IMG/VR virus record: IMGVR_UViG_3300025030_000041
Location: 182,116-246,115 of that record
Length of the DNA stretch: 64,000 nucleotides
Origin: a virus
Direction: 5' to 3' (one strand)
This document shows positions 33,712 through 44,541 of the stretch, in pieces (positions within the stretch are counted from its first letter, which is position 1; each line of letters opens with the position of its first letter). Made by a program: the position numbers and the translations under genes. A model generated the notes under the pieces. The model did not search any database. It was not told the DNA's origin and saw nothing but the letters and a program-made list of their open reading frames with translations.

Positions 33712-36024
33712 TTGGCATTTGATACTACAAATAAAACATCTACTGCATTTAAAAACCTACTTGGAAAATCCCAAACTGATTCCTCTAAAGAATTAGGAAA
33801 TGAGGCTATTCCTATAAGTTTTAATGTTCATGCTAATACTATTTTTATTGATACTATAGACTCTACTCCAGCTAATGCAGTATCTGCAGGAATTGCGGTT
33901 TATGTTGAATCTAATTTAATACTAGATGCTACTTCAAATGGACATGCGTATTTTGCAAAATGGCCAGTAACTCCTCCTTCTGGAACAGACCCACAAACAT
34001 CAAATCCTTTTGCTTATGGATTAGGAAGTTTAGAAAATATTTCTTCAGGAGACAGAATAACTAATATTATTAGTTATCAATACGGAGATTTATATGAGGC
34101 TAAACCATTTGATTCTTTATCTAATCCAATTTCAATTAATGATGCGAGAGATTGGATATTTCAATATCAAAGTGGAGTTTTTTATCAGCAAGATAATGTT
34201 GGAAATACCCCAGGATCTATTAATTTATATGTATATATAGGCAATTTATTATCTACTGAATTAAGTAATAAATTGTGGCAAAAAAATGGTAATGATATTC
34301 AAGCAATTGATTTTGACGGATCACCGACAATTGCACCGAAAATATTACCTTCGGCCAATGACGCATGCGATTTAGGTTCAACTATTTTACGGTTTAAAGA
34401 CCTATATTTAGGATCAAATATAGATTATTCATCCGCTTTATTATTTAAAGAAGCTGGAACAGAACGAGCTAGATTTCAAAATAATAAATTTGGAATCAAT
34501 ACTACTTCTATGATAGCAATGTTTGAAGTATTAGGAGCAAACACTGGAAGCGGGACTAATGATTTTACTGCTAAATTTCATAATTCTACTGGAACTAATA
34601 ATAGCTTAGTAATAAGAAATGACGGTAATGTTGGAATTGGGGTATCTACTCCAAATAATAAAATACAGGTCTCTGGACTAATTAATTTTAATAATACTAG
34701 ATTTAGTACTGCCATTGGCTATCAAGCTCTAAATGTTATTGCCGGCAACTATAATACTGCAATTGGTTATCAGGCTCTTTTAGGAAATAGCTCTGGTAAT
34801 AATAATACAGCAGTTGGATATAATTCAGGTTCAAAAATTACAGCATCTACTAGTAGTCGTAATGTATTTATTGGGAGTGAGGCTGGTGGAAATACAAGTA
34901 CAACATATGTTGAAAAAAACGTTTTAATAGGGTATTATGCAGGGTATAGTTTAACTGGAAATATTTCTACTAATGGAAAGAATAATGTATTAATAGGTCA
35001 TGAGGCTGGAAAAGCATTAACTACGGGGTATAGGAATACATTTATAGGAACTAATACTGGAGATACTAATATAAATGGAAGTTATAATGTATTCATTGGT
35101 CATGAGTCAGGCACAGGCTCTATCGGAGGTGAAGGCAATATCTGTGCAGGAAGTTTAACAGGGGTATCTTTAATCACAGGCTCAACTAATATTTTCATGG
35201 GTAATTCAGCTGGACAATATACAACAGATGGATATAATAATGTATTTTTAGGGCAATCTGCTGGTAATAGTAACATAGTTGGGCATGATAATATTGTTAT
35301 TGGAAATCAAACCTCTTCAATAAATACTGTAGGAAATTATAATGTTTCACTTGGAAATGAAGTTGATAGTAACCAATTTAATTATACCGTTATTCTTGGA
35401 ACTGAATATACCGGAGGACTAACTACTGCTGATATGGATAATCAGTTTGTTATAACTGATAGTATAACAAACTATAGATTAGGAGGAGTCCAATATATTG
35501 TTCCAACTACTCCGCCTACTACTGGGCAAGTTCTTACTACATCTAGTTTAGTAAATAAGACATTTATCGTGTTTGATGCATTAAACCAAACGAATGCGCC
35601 ATACCAGGTTGGTGAAACTGTAACAGGCAGTATTTCTGGAAATACTGCAGTTGTTGTTTCAGAAGACATTACTGGAACATTAGATGTGTCAGGTTCAACT
35701 GGAGCATTTACAATAGGCGAAAATTTAACAGGATCTATTTCAGGTAATATTTCTCAAGTGTTAAGCTATACAAATAATATAGGAATAGGTAATCTATCAT
35801 GGGAAACTTTTCCTAAAAAATATACAACTACGTTTACTCCAGGTACAGCTGGAGTTCCTAATACAATAACACATAACTTGGGAACTACTGCAATTACAAT
35901 AGAGCTATGGGATGCTACTGGAAAAGTTATATACTCAACAATTAATAATAGGACAACTAATAGTGTAGATATAACATTTACAGTAAATCCAGTTGGTGAT
36001 GTTGAAATTGTAGTAGTTGGATAA
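33712..36024 (+). CDS. tail fibre with YadA-like head repeats
   Basis: 770 residues, started with TTG at 33712. About 330-560 is a series of 14-16-residue repeats such as N-T-A-I-G-Y-Q-A-L and N-V-F-I-G-S-E-A-G, the left-handed beta-roll repeats of trimeric autotransporter adhesin heads, giving a trimeric shaft that can bind host surfaces. The C-terminal 70 residues (T-F-T-P-G-T-A-G-V-P-N-T-I-T-H-N-L-G-T) form a small beta domain that recurs in the next gene and, in weaker form, in two later fibres. Part of the same late fibre cluster. Confidence 0.8.
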   Translation: MAFDTTNKTSTAFKNLLGKSQTDSSKELGNEAIPISFNVHANTIFIDTIDSTPANAVSAGIAVYVESNLILDATSNGHAYFAKWPVTPPSGTDPQTSNPFAYGLGSLENISSGDRITNIISYQYGDLYEAKPFDSLSNPISINDARDWIFQYQSGVFYQQDNVGNTPGSINLYVYIGNLLSTELSNKLWQKNGNDIQAIDFDGSPTIAPKILPSANDACDLGSTILRFKDLYLGSNIDYSSALLFKEAGTERARFQNNKFGINTTSMIAMFEVLGANTGSGTNDFTAKFHNSTGTNNSLVIRNDGNVGIGVSTPNNKIQVSGLINFNNTRFSTAIGYQALNVIAGNYNTAIGYQALLGNSSGNNNTAVGYNSGSKITASTSSRNVFIGSEAGGNTSTTYVEKNVLIGYYAGYSLTGNISTNGKNNVLIGHEAGKALTTGYRNTFIGTNTGDTNINGSYNVFIGHESGTGSIGGEGNICAGSLTGVSLITGSTNIFMGNSAGQYTTDGYNNVFLGQSAGNSNIVGHDNIVIGNQTSSINTVGNYNVSLGNEVDSNQFNYTVILGTEYTGGLTTADMDNQFVITDSITNYRLGGVQYIVPTTPPTTGQVLTTSSLVNKTFIVFDALNQTNAPYQVGETVTGSISGNTAVVVSEDITGTLDVSGSTGAFTIGENLTGSISGNISQVLSYTNNIGIGNLSWETFPKKYTTTFTPGTAGVPNTITHNLGTTAITIELWDATGKVIYSTINNRTTNSVDITFTVNPVGDVEIVVVG

Positions 36025-36032
36025 ATAAATAA
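36021..36032 (+). promoter_or_regulatory. candidate late promoter motif
   Basis: ATAAATAAATAA just after the previous stop and 13 bases before the ATG at 36046; one of the recurring motifs. Confidence 0.4.
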
Positions 36033-36045
36033 AAGAAGAAGATAA

Positions 36046-38805
36046 ATGGAAATATTTGATAAATTAATCCTTAAAACTCAATCAATTGGAAGTCCAACTT
36101 ATGATAGTATACAGGATTATGTTAATTATGCCGGAACAGCCGGGAGTTTAACTCTATCTCCTTTTATTACTGATGCAGGTGGAGGAACTATTAATATTAT
36201 AGCAGGAGACGGATTAATTAGAGAATCTAATTCACATTTATCACCAATAAAATTTTTTAATTGGTCAGCCTCACTTGGTATAAGTATTCCAACTAATACT
36301 ACTAGATATATCGGAGTAGAATATAATAGTGGATCACCCCAACTTTCAGTAAGAACTACGGAAAACTGGAATTATCATACTGATTTTCCATTAGGGCTTG
36401 TTATTAATGAATCTGGAACTTTACACATTTTTGAAAATGGCAGAATAATACCAGATATTGCTGGGCATGCAATAAAACGTGTATATAAAACTTCTCCATT
36501 AACTAGATCTGAACGAGATGGAGGATTAATACTAGGAGAAACTGGAACTAGAAATGTTACAGTTTCAACGGGTATATTATGGGATAGACTAAATGAATTT
36601 AATATTCCAGTAATAAATACGTCAATATCCGGTACTTTTGATATATACTATAGAGATAGCGGATCTGGATTTACTAAAGTTGCGGCACAAACACAATGGC
36701 CAAATACTCAATATGATAATGGAACTGGTACACTAGCTACTATGACTAATAACAGATATGCCGTTTTATGGTGTTATATTGAAACCGATGGAGACTTTGT
36801 AATGGTATATGGTAGGGACGAATATACTTCATTAGCATCTGCTGAAACTGAATCCACCCCAGGTACTATTCCAGAAAGATTATTGAAAACTGCAAAATTA
36901 ATAGGTAGATTTATATTTCAAAAATCTGCAGTAACTACTTCTCAAATAGATAGTGTATTTACTATAACATTTACACCAACTGCAACTGCAAATCACGCTA
37001 ATTTATCTAATTTAGATTACGCATCATCTGGACATACTGATTTTGCTAATAGTGGAGCAAATTCAAATATAACATCTTTATCAGGTTTAACTACACCTTT
37101 AACAGTTGGTCAAGGAGGTACTGGAACTGCTACTCAATTTACACAAGGATCTATAATATTTGCAGGAGCATCTGGAGTTTATAGTGAAGATAATACTAAA
37201 CTATTTTGGGATGATACTAATAATAGAGTTGGAGTAGGATTAACTACACCAATTGGAGCGCTTGATATATTAAAAACAGTAACTATAACTACTGGAGCAA
37301 TAGATTATGGCATAAGAAATAGAACAAACTATAATGCTTCTGAGAATTTTATAAAATATGGGTTATACCAAGAAACTTCAGTTGGTAGTGGAGTAGATAA
37401 TACGTCTGGCATTATTGGTATTAATTCTCACTTAATCCATGATAGTTCATCAGTTACTACTCCTATTACAAATTATAGAGCAACTGGTATAATAAATAGT
37501 GGGCAATCTCCGAATTGGTATTTATATAGAGCAAATAATGTTACAGGGGCAGGGTTTATTGATAATTTATATGGATTATATATTTCGCAATTATCTAAAG
37601 GAATATTAAATTGGGCTATTTATACAGCAGGTAATACAAATAGCTATTTTAATGGTAATATTGGAATAAGTACTCCATCATACCCAGTAACAGCTTTACA
37701 TGCATATAGAACTGATAGTGGATCCATATATACACCTATTACAGGAACTTCTCAAACTATAACAAATATATTATCTGAACAGACTATTACAAGTGTTCCA
37801 ACTACATCTAGCCTTGTAAGCAATTTATTTTCAACATTAATATATACTCCAACCATAAGTGGAACTAAAACATATTATGGTATTAGATCAGCTTTAGTAG
37901 TAGACCCAATTACAGGTAGTGGAGGATCTACTACATCTTTAGTAGGTGGAAGATTTGAAGTAGATGTTCAATCAGCTATTACATTATTGAATGTAACTGG
38001 AACACGGTGTTATGCTAGTGTAAGTAGTACTACTCCAACTATTCATGGAGTATCTAGTGAAGCTCGTAATAATTTCACTGGAACAGTTACTGATGCATAC
38101 GGAGGTAGGTTTAGTGTAACAACAAATGCTGCTGGAATAATAACAAATGGATATTGTGGTGATTTTCAACTTATTAATTATAGTATTGGTAAAATTGTAA
38201 ATGGACATGGAATAAGAGTTCAATCTCCAAGTAACCCAAGTGGTATATTTGAATACATATATGGTATTAAAATTGAAGACCAAAGAATAGGTACAATTGA
38301 ACCTTGGGGCCAAACCTATGGTATATATCAAGAAGGTATAGACGATATTAATTATTTTAATGGTAATGTAGGTATAGGATTAAATAATCCAACTGCTACT
38401 TTACATATAACAACTGGATTATCTAGTCCAGCTCAATATGTATTTAAAGCAAGTAGTGGATTAGGAGATATATTTTATATAAGAGATGATAAACGTATAA
38501 TTTATGATGATGGTAACCAAGGGGCCGGAAAAGTTTTAACTAGTGACGCTAATGGAGTTGCTACTTGGCAAACTGCAGCAAGTGGTGGAACCCAAAAATA
38601 TGCAACTACATTTACTCCAGGTACAGTTACTGTACCAAATACTATTGTTCATAGTTTAGGAACAACTGATTTTTCAGTAACTTTATGGGATGTAACTACA
38701 GGAGAAATAGTTTATGCAAAGGTAGATAATAGAACAACTTCTAATGTTGATATAACATTTACAACAAATCCAGCAGGAGATGTTCGAATTGTTGTAATTG
38801 GATAA
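36046..38805 (+). CDS. tail-fibre protein, 919 residues
   Basis: N-terminal region (1-100) with A-G-G-G-T-I-N-I-I-A-G-D-G-L-I-R; middle region of Gly/Thr/Ser-rich beta structure; about 365-400 has L-F-W-D-D-T-N-N-R-V-G-V-G, a motif seen in phage fibre shafts (L-x-x-D-x-x-x-x-R-V-G-I-G), followed by long A-I-Y-T-A-G-N-T-N-S-Y-F-N-G-N type repeats also found in the next gene. The final 70 residues repeat the T-F-T-P-G tip domain of the previous protein. A host-recognition fibre is the natural reading. Confidence 0.75.
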   Translation: MEIFDKLILKTQSIGSPTYDSIQDYVNYAGTAGSLTLSPFITDAGGGTINIIAGDGLIRESNSHLSPIKFFNWSASLGISIPTNTTRYIGVEYNSGSPQLSVRTTENWNYHTDFPLGLVINESGTLHIFENGRIIPDIAGHAIKRVYKTSPLTRSERDGGLILGETGTRNVTVSTGILWDRLNEFNIPVINTSISGTFDIYYRDSGSGFTKVAAQTQWPNTQYDNGTGTLATMTNNRYAVLWCYIETDGDFVMVYGRDEYTSLASAETESTPGTIPERLLKTAKLIGRFIFQKSAVTTSQIDSVFTITFTPTATANHANLSNLDYASSGHTDFANSGANSNITSLSGLTTPLTVGQGGTGTATQFTQGSIIFAGASGVYSEDNTKLFWDDTNNRVGVGLTTPIGALDILKTVTITTGAIDYGIRNRTNYNASENFIKYGLYQETSVGSGVDNTSGIIGINSHLIHDSSSVTTPITNYRATGIINSGQSPNWYLYRANNVTGAGFIDNLYGLYISQLSKGILNWAIYTAGNTNSYFNGNIGISTPSYPVTALHAYRTDSGSIYTPITGTSQTITNILSEQTITSVPTTSSLVSNLFSTLIYTPTISGTKTYYGIRSALVVDPITGSGGSTTSLVGGRFEVDVQSAITLLNVTGTRCYASVSSTTPTIHGVSSEARNNFTGTVTDAYGGRFSVTTNAAGIITNGYCGDFQLINYSIGKIVNGHGIRVQSPSNPSGIFEYIYGIKIEDQRIGTIEPWGQTYGIYQEGIDDINYFNGNVGIGLNNPTATLHITTGLSSPAQYVFKASSGLGDIFYIRDDKRIIYDDGNQGAGKVLTSDANGVATWQTAASGGTQKYATTFTPGTVTVPNTIVHSLGTTDFSVTLWDVTTGEIVYAKVDNRTTSNVDITFTTNPAGDVRIVVIG

Positions 38806-38809
38806 AATA

Positions 38810-38817
38810 TATAAATA
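38810..38817 (+). promoter_or_regulatory. T4-type late promoter sequence TATAAATA
   Basis: Exact TATAAATA seven bases before the ATG at 38824, between two fibre genes. The start-point distance would make a nearly leaderless mRNA. Confidence 0.4.
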
Positions 38818-38823
38818 ATATAG

Positions 38824-41800
38824 ATGAGAATACTTGATGACTTAGTAATAGCTAATATAATAGACGGTAAAGTTAATATAAAGCTTGGATCGACTGAACA
38901 ATTTCTTATTGATGCTACTACTAATCCTAGAACATTAACAAATGGAGCATTTAGAATAAATTTTACTCCTTCTGCTACTGGAACACGAGCTATTCATATA
39001 GATATTTCAGCAGGCAGTTATGGTGATACTCACGCATCTTTTATAAATTATAAACCATCGGGTTTTATAGGAACGAAAGACGCCCATATTAATGATATTT
39101 TAGTTGATTCGACTGGATCTACTGGAGGAGAAGTTGTTGGATATGCTGTAAGTAAAATAGGTTCAGGCTCAGTTGGAGTAGTAGGTATAGAAACATACCC
39201 AGGGGTTATTCCAGTCGAAGCGAAATCAGGAACAGAAGCAAATCCTATACAAGTGTTTACTACTGCAAATGAGATAAGTTTTACTGATATAACTTCAGAA
39301 GCAACTAATCCAGCAGTAGATGTTCAAATATGGACTACTAATAATAGCTGGCTTTATGTTGGACATACTTCTCCATTTTATATAATAAATTTATATTGGC
39401 AAGTATTTGCAGATGGTAATGGTATTTTACCAACGTTTCAATATTCTATTGATGGTGGAGGAGATCCACTATGGGCCTCTTTTACTCCGTCAGATGGAAC
39501 TAATGGCGCAAGAAATAATGGAAGCATAACATTTGGGTCTTCGTCTGTACCTGGATGGGTTTCTGGACCACATGATAACTCTTTGCCTCCAGGAAGATAT
39601 TGGATTCGCATAAAAAGAACAAATGCAAGTTTAGTTACTCCTCCAACTGAAGACTATATTAAAACAATTGCTACTACGACTTATAAGTGGGATGCAACTG
39701 GAAATGTTAATTTTTCAACATTAAGAGCGTCTGGACAAGCAGGATTTGGAGTAACTTCTCTTAATACATCTACTGGGTTAGAATTACAACGAACACATAC
39801 TACAACTGGAATAAAATATGGTCAAAAGAATTTTATTAATTTCGGCAATTCTTTAACGGACACGAGTGCGAAGTACGGAACATACCAATCTATTGTGTAC
39901 GGGTCAAATAATGTTTTTACTAATGCAATACATGTTGGTTACCACTCACAATTTGATGCAAATGATAGTGGCCCAATTACTAGTTTAGTTGGATTTCAAA
40001 ATTTATTTAGTTTTTCACCTGAAGGAGGAACTATTACTAATACATATGGTTTTTTAGCTAAAAGTTTAGCTATTCTTGACGGAGTTGGAGTTACTAATAA
40101 CTATGGGGTTTATGTAGAATTACAATCTGCAGCAACAAACAACTGGGCTGTTTACACAGCAGGAACTACTAAGAGTTATTTTGGTGGTGCGGTTGGGGTC
40201 GGAAGCATAAATATCGGTTATCCAAGTACATCTACTTCATCAATATCAATGAGAATAAAAGGAGATACATCTAATAACTCTTTGAGATTTTATAATTCCT
40301 CAGATGAAAATAGCTTATTTATAGGCAACGAATCAAGTACAAGTGCTGGTCTTAAACTTATTAGTGGAGGTATAATTAAAACTCAATTTTATTCTAATTC
40401 GACAAGTGCTAACTATATAAATAACGGTGCAGGATTAACATTAGGAACAACAACTCACGCTCAAACATCATTAGGAACACAATTAAATATTGATAAAGTA
40501 GGGACTCTTGTTGATACTATTAATACTATCTTCAGTAGAAGTGGAATTACTTATGGTAGTATAAATGCGAATGGAATTTCAAGTGCGTTTGAAATATTAA
40601 CATCATCAGTAAATTGGGATTTAAGGTTGTCAGTTTCAGGAGTCACGAATGCTTTCGTAATACAAAAAGTAACAGGACATGCTAGTATAGGAGTTGTGCC
40701 AGACACAAACATTTTATTAAAGTTATCAAAAACATATTCTTCAGTAACAGGTGCAGGGTCTTATGGAATTAAAAACTCTACTACATATAATGCAAGTGAA
40801 AACTTTGTAAAATATGGACTTTACCAAGAAACAGTACTTGCCGATAATATTTCTAATTCACAGGGCTTAGTTGGGATAAGTTCAGTAATGTCTTATGGAA
40901 CAACAGGTAATAGTTCCTCTGCAAATGTGCCTTTTACTAACTTCTTAGCAAGCGGAGGGGTTTTTACAGATACTGGGAATTGCCCTAATTGGTATCAATT
41001 TAAAGCGGATAACCTTACAGCAGGTGGAACTATTACCAATCTGTACGGATTCTACGTTTCAAATTTAACAACTGCAACAAACAACTGGGCAGTTTACACA
41101 GCAGGAACTACTAAGAGTTATTTTGGGGGAAGAGTTGGAATTAATAAGACAGTTCCAACCGCTTCTTTAGAGATAGTTGGTGAAGGAGATACAAATGCTA
41201 CTTATGCGTTGAAGGTGCATAATTCGAGTGGGACTAATAATAGTTTAGTGGTTGGTAATGCTGGGAATGTTGGGATAGGAACAGCACCAACTACTGTTAA
41301 ATTAAGTATAAATGAGGGAGTGTTTTCAGACACAATTACAAGAGGCACTTTGACAGAGGGTGATTGTACAGGAAATGTTGGCATAATTGGGAGTAGATTT
41401 TCATTATCAAATACCTCAGGAGTAATAACATCGGCATTTAGGAATACAAGACTGTCCTCATTTAGAGGATTGGAAATTATTACTGAAACAGACCATCCTA
41501 TAAGGTTTAATACATTACACAATAACCACTTGGAATGGAAGACTGAACGATTTAGGATAACAAATGTTGGAAATTTTGGTTTTGGTATAGCTTACCCACA
41601 ATCTTTTTTTCAAGTAAGTCAAACCATAAGTTCTGATGGAACTCTTAGTATTTCAGGAACATCCGTTACAGGAGTTGGAACATCTTTCACAACTAATATG
41701 GTTGGCAATATAATTATTTTCTCCGATGGAACGATTAAAAACATAACATCATATATCTCGCCCACTTCATTAACCGTTGCAGAATCTGGAACTATTGGTA

Positions 41801-42171
41801 GTCAGACATATAAGATTATTTATAAAGGTTTTAATGTAAACGGTAACAATGTGGGAATTAACACATCCACCTTCGGAACATCAGCAGTAGGAGTCTTCGC
41901 ACAAAAGAACGGAACTTCACCTTCTACAGATATAGTTGACCAATATCAGTTATATGCAGCAGACATAGTTGGAGGAAATTCAGCACCTCATTTTAGAACA
42001 GAGAATGGAGACATTATAAAGTTGTATAAAACAGGTACAGGTTGGGCTGCTACAAATTACACACAAAGAAAAACTATTGATTTATCAAGTTTTACGCTTC
42101 AAGAATTGGGAGATTTAGTCGGAACATTAATAGAAGAAGTGCACAAATTAAATGGATTTATTTCTGCATAA
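38824..42171 (+). CDS. tail-fibre protein, 1115 residues
   Basis: A Gly/Thr/Ser-rich fibre with repeated blocks of the form N-Y-G-V-Y-V and N-N-W-A-V-Y-T-A-G-T-T-K-S-Y-F-G-G, two of which are nearly identical at DNA level. The C-terminus differs from the neighbours: R-K-T-I-D-L-S-S-F followed by helical L-Q-E-L-G-D-L-V-G-T-L-I-E-E-V-H-K-L-N, a short coiled coil instead of the T-F-T-P-G tip. Base composition in the second half is visibly less AT-rich than upstream, suggesting acquisition of a domain from elsewhere. Confidence 0.75.
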   Translation: MRILDDLVIANIIDGKVNIKLGSTEQFLIDATTNPRTLTNGAFRINFTPSATGTRAIHIDISAGSYGDTHASFINYKPSGFIGTKDAHINDILVDSTGSTGGEVVGYAVSKIGSGSVGVVGIETYPGVIPVEAKSGTEANPIQVFTTANEISFTDITSEATNPAVDVQIWTTNNSWLYVGHTSPFYIINLYWQVFADGNGILPTFQYSIDGGGDPLWASFTPSDGTNGARNNGSITFGSSSVPGWVSGPHDNSLPPGRYWIRIKRTNASLVTPPTEDYIKTIATTTYKWDATGNVNFSTLRASGQAGFGVTSLNTSTGLELQRTHTTTGIKYGQKNFINFGNSLTDTSAKYGTYQSIVYGSNNVFTNAIHVGYHSQFDANDSGPITSLVGFQNLFSFSPEGGTITNTYGFLAKSLAILDGVGVTNNYGVYVELQSAATNNWAVYTAGTTKSYFGGAVGVGSINIGYPSTSTSSISMRIKGDTSNNSLRFYNSSDENSLFIGNESSTSAGLKLISGGIIKTQFYSNSTSANYINNGAGLTLGTTTHAQTSLGTQLNIDKVGTLVDTINTIFSRSGITYGSINANGISSAFEILTSSVNWDLRLSVSGVTNAFVIQKVTGHASIGVVPDTNILLKLSKTYSSVTGAGSYGIKNSTTYNASENFVKYGLYQETVLADNISNSQGLVGISSVMSYGTTGNSSSANVPFTNFLASGGVFTDTGNCPNWYQFKADNLTAGGTITNLYGFYVSNLTTATNNWAVYTAGTTKSYFGGRVGINKTVPTASLEIVGEGDTNATYALKVHNSSGTNNSLVVGNAGNVGIGTAPTTVKLSINEGVFSDTITRGTLTEGDCTGNVGIIGSRFSLSNTSGVITSAFRNTRLSSFRGLEIITETDHPIRFNTLHNNHLEWKTERFRITNVGNFGFGIAYPQSFFQVSQTISSDGTLSISGTSVTGVGTSFTTNMVGNIIIFSDGTIKNITSYISPTSLTVAESGTIGSQTYKIIYKGFNVNGNNVGINTSTFGTSAVGVFAQKNGTSPSTDIVDQYQLYAADIVGGNSAPHFRTENGDIIKLYKTGTGWAATNYTQRKTIDLSSFTLQELGDLVGTLIEEVHKLNGFISA
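40132..41127 (+). repeat. 54-bp near-identical direct repeat inside a fibre gene
   Basis: 40132-40185 and 41074-41127 differ at one base and encode the same N-W-A-V-Y-T-A-G-T-T-K-S-Y-F-G-G block in the same frame. Recombination between them would remove 942 bases (314 codons) in frame. Confidence 0.85.
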
Positions 42172-42189
42172 AATAAAATTTAAGTAAAA

Positions 42190-43791
42190 ATGACAAAAAT
42201 AAAAAGTGTAAATAGTAATACTTCAATTCTAATAGGAGAAGGTTCTAATTATATTATTCCAGATGTTACTACGGACAATCCAACTACTAACGGAACTAAT
42301 TTAGTTAATGCTTATGCTGCGGCAGTTGCTTTAAATTCTGCAAATGGTCTATCCTTATCTTCAACTAATAGGTTTACAATATTATTAATGCCTTCAATGT
42401 ATCAATTGGCGACTAATGCTCTAAACCTAAATACTCAATATATTGATATTGTTGGAATTAGTGATAACGCTGAAAGTACTATATTAACAAGTACTGGAAA
42501 TACGGTACTGCAGAATGCAGATAATGTTTGGATTAAAAATTGTTATATAACTACTACAAGTATAAGTGGAGATTTCGCTTATACTATTCCTGCTTCTACG
42601 TCTTATAATAATCAATTAATGGAGAATGTCATATTTTATCAAACATCTGATAATGGAAAATTTATGCAAGCTGGGTCTACTTACGAGTACTCTGGAATTT
42701 ATAAAAAGATTAAAGCAAATGTGACTGGAGGAAATGCCAGGTTATTCGGAGGAGGTAGTACTGCGTCAGGAACTTTTATAGATTGCGATTCCTACAATAC
42801 AGGAACTGGGAATAATGCATCATTTGGAGGAGGAACAAGTGGAGTAGCTTCAGGTACATTTACTAACTGTATGGCTTATACAAATACTGGAAATATATCG
42901 GCATTCTCTGGCGGTACGGGTGGAGTAGCATCTGGAATATTTATTAATTGTAAAACACATATCCTGAATTCTTCACCTAACAATAATTTTTCTTTTGGAG
43001 GAGGTGATGCTGGAATAGCTTCTGGTACTTTTACAGGTTGTACAGTGTATTTTGACGGAAGTGGTACAGGTGGGTTGTTCGCATTTGGTGGTTATACAGC
43101 AGGAGGATCGGCGACAGGTATATTTAATGATTGTACCACCACGATGGTTGGAACATCTACGAATGCCAACCGCTCATTTGCAAGTATTGCTTCTGGCACT
43201 TTTACTAAATGTACTGTTAATTCGTCATATACCACATATTCATTTGGTAATGATACAGCTTCTGGTACTTTTACCAACTGTATAACAAATTCAACACAAA
43301 ATTCTGGTTCATTTGGTTATGTTACTGCTTCTGGAACTTTTAATAATTGTATTGTTACATCTACAGCTGGAGCTAATAATTCTTTCGGAGCTGCTAATGC
43401 AGGGGTAGCTTCAGGTACATTTACTAATTGTATATCTATCAGTAACTCAGAAGACGAATCTTTTGGGAGCTCAAATAATGATAATGGAACATGCTCAGGC
43501 ACTTTTTTTAACATTAAAAAAACCGGAAGATTAAATACTATATTCACTGGAACATTAAGAGATTCAGAGATAACTGCTCTTGGAACTAACTATGATGGTA
43601 TAACCAATATAAGAACTTCAGCACGAATTTTTAATTGTACTATTAAAAGTAATGGTACTGGTAAATCTTTAAACTCATCATTGGCTGGACAGACTCCAGC
43701 TATCGCCTATAGCCGATTTAATTCAGCGTATGGAGCAAATGTTACAGATGGGCTATCGACAAACTATAATATAATCGATGCTTTAATTTAA
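42190..43791 (+). CDS. beta-helix-like fibre/adhesin with S-G-T-F-T-N-C repeats
   Basis: 533 residues. From about 165 to 430 there are about ten repeats of the form G-G-G-x-x-G-V-A-S-G-T-F-T-N-C, a spacing suited to a right-handed beta-helix with a buried Cys ladder. The N-terminus lacks a signal peptide, and the C-terminus (about 430-533) is a separate domain. No pectate-lyase catalytic residues are evident. Probably a tail spike or fibre tip, in the same late cluster. It could have depolymerase activity, but nothing shows it. Confidence 0.65.
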   Translation: MTKIKSVNSNTSILIGEGSNYIIPDVTTDNPTTNGTNLVNAYAAAVALNSANGLSLSSTNRFTILLMPSMYQLATNALNLNTQYIDIVGISDNAESTILTSTGNTVLQNADNVWIKNCYITTTSISGDFAYTIPASTSYNNQLMENVIFYQTSDNGKFMQAGSTYEYSGIYKKIKANVTGGNARLFGGGSTASGTFIDCDSYNTGTGNNASFGGGTSGVASGTFTNCMAYTNTGNISAFSGGTGGVASGIFINCKTHILNSSPNNNFSFGGGDAGIASGTFTGCTVYFDGSGTGGLFAFGGYTAGGSATGIFNDCTTTMVGTSTNANRSFASIASGTFTKCTVNSSYTTYSFGNDTASGTFTNCITNSTQNSGSFGYVTASGTFNNCIVTSTAGANNSFGAANAGVASGTFTNCISISNSEDESFGSSNNDNGTCSGTFFNIKKTGRLNTIFTGTLRDSEITALGTNYDGITNIRTSARIFNCTIKSNGTGKSLNSSLAGQTPAIAYSRFNSAYGANVTDGLSTNYNIIDALI

Positions 43792-43808
43792 AATAAAAAA
43801 AGTAAAAC

Positions 43809-44117
43809 ATGAGATTAACATTTATATTTAAAAATGACCAGTGGAAAGTATTAAAAATATTTCCGTCAGAAATAGAAGAAGAAATAACAACACAAACATT
43901 TGAGGTTCCTTTAGAAATACTTCCAAAATTGGAAGCTATAAAAACATTAGAGTATCAGGATAATTGTGAGAATATTAGTTTTGACATATATTATCTCAAT
44001 GGAAAATATACCGGAATACATAATACTAGAGTATCTATAAATCACAAGCAGTATAGATTTTCTGGAACACTGAATTTTACAGAAGAAGAACTTGGAATCT
44101 TAGAATCATTAATATAA
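43809..44117 (+). CDS. small hypothetical protein in fibre cluster
   Basis: 102 residues starting M-R-L-T-F-I-F-K-N-D-Q-W. Beta-rich with Glu/Thr-rich centre; no domain recognised. Its position between the spike-like gene and a pair of paralogous small genes suggests a role in fibre assembly. Confidence 0.6.
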   Translation: MRLTFIFKNDQWKVLKIFPSEIEEEITTQTFEVPLEILPKLEAIKTLEYQDNCENISFDIYYLNGKYTGIHNTRVSINHKQYRFSGTLNFTEEELGILESLI

Positions 44118-44135
44118 AAAAATAAAAATAAAAAC

Positions 44136-44525
44136 ATGGGACTAAAAATAAACATAGCATTAACCCCGCAAGGCATGACCTCTGCGGTAATTCCTGCAAA
44201 TTCTGTTATCAGTTTTGATACACGATTCGAAACAATTAGATTTGAAACAGTAAATCCTGAAACTAGCGAAATAACAGGGTATTATTTAAGAACAAAGATA
44301 ATGTTTGATATTAATCATTACCTTTCTCAAACAGCATTTGAGAGCGGAGAAAGTGTATTGATTCCTGTAAAAGAAATTCAAAACAATTATGGAAGATTCA
44401 TAACGGACGCTGAGTATTATGACATTTTTGTAAATGGAAATGCTGGAGCAAAAGTAGAGTCTTGGCTTATTACCTTAATGAATTTAAGTTTGGGTAATGT
44501 TGAGCATATTGATTTTAGTATTTAA
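44136..44525 (+). CDS. small virion-type protein (paralogue of 46026-46403)
   Basis: 129 residues. Starts M-G-L-K-I-N-I-A-L-T-P-Q-G-M-T-S-A-V-I-P-A-N-S-V-I-S, very similar to the protein at 46026 (M-G-L-Q-I-N-E-V-L-T-P) over its length, including the K-E-x-x-x-x-Y and final H-I-D-F. A beta-sandwich-like small protein, unknown role, perhaps fibre chaperone or adaptor. Confidence 0.65.
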   Translation: MGLKINIALTPQGMTSAVIPANSVISFDTRFETIRFETVNPETSEITGYYLRTKIMFDINHYLSQTAFESGESVLIPVKEIQNNYGRFITDAEYYDIFVNGNAGAKVESWLITLMNLSLGNVEHIDFSI

Positions 44526-44541
44526 AAAAAATGATATTTAA

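Noticed and set aside
43052-43547. Frames opposite and out of phase with the beta-helix-like spike gene
   Set aside because: Arise from the repetitive S-G-T-F-T-N-C DNA; amino acid pattern follows the repeat in other frames.
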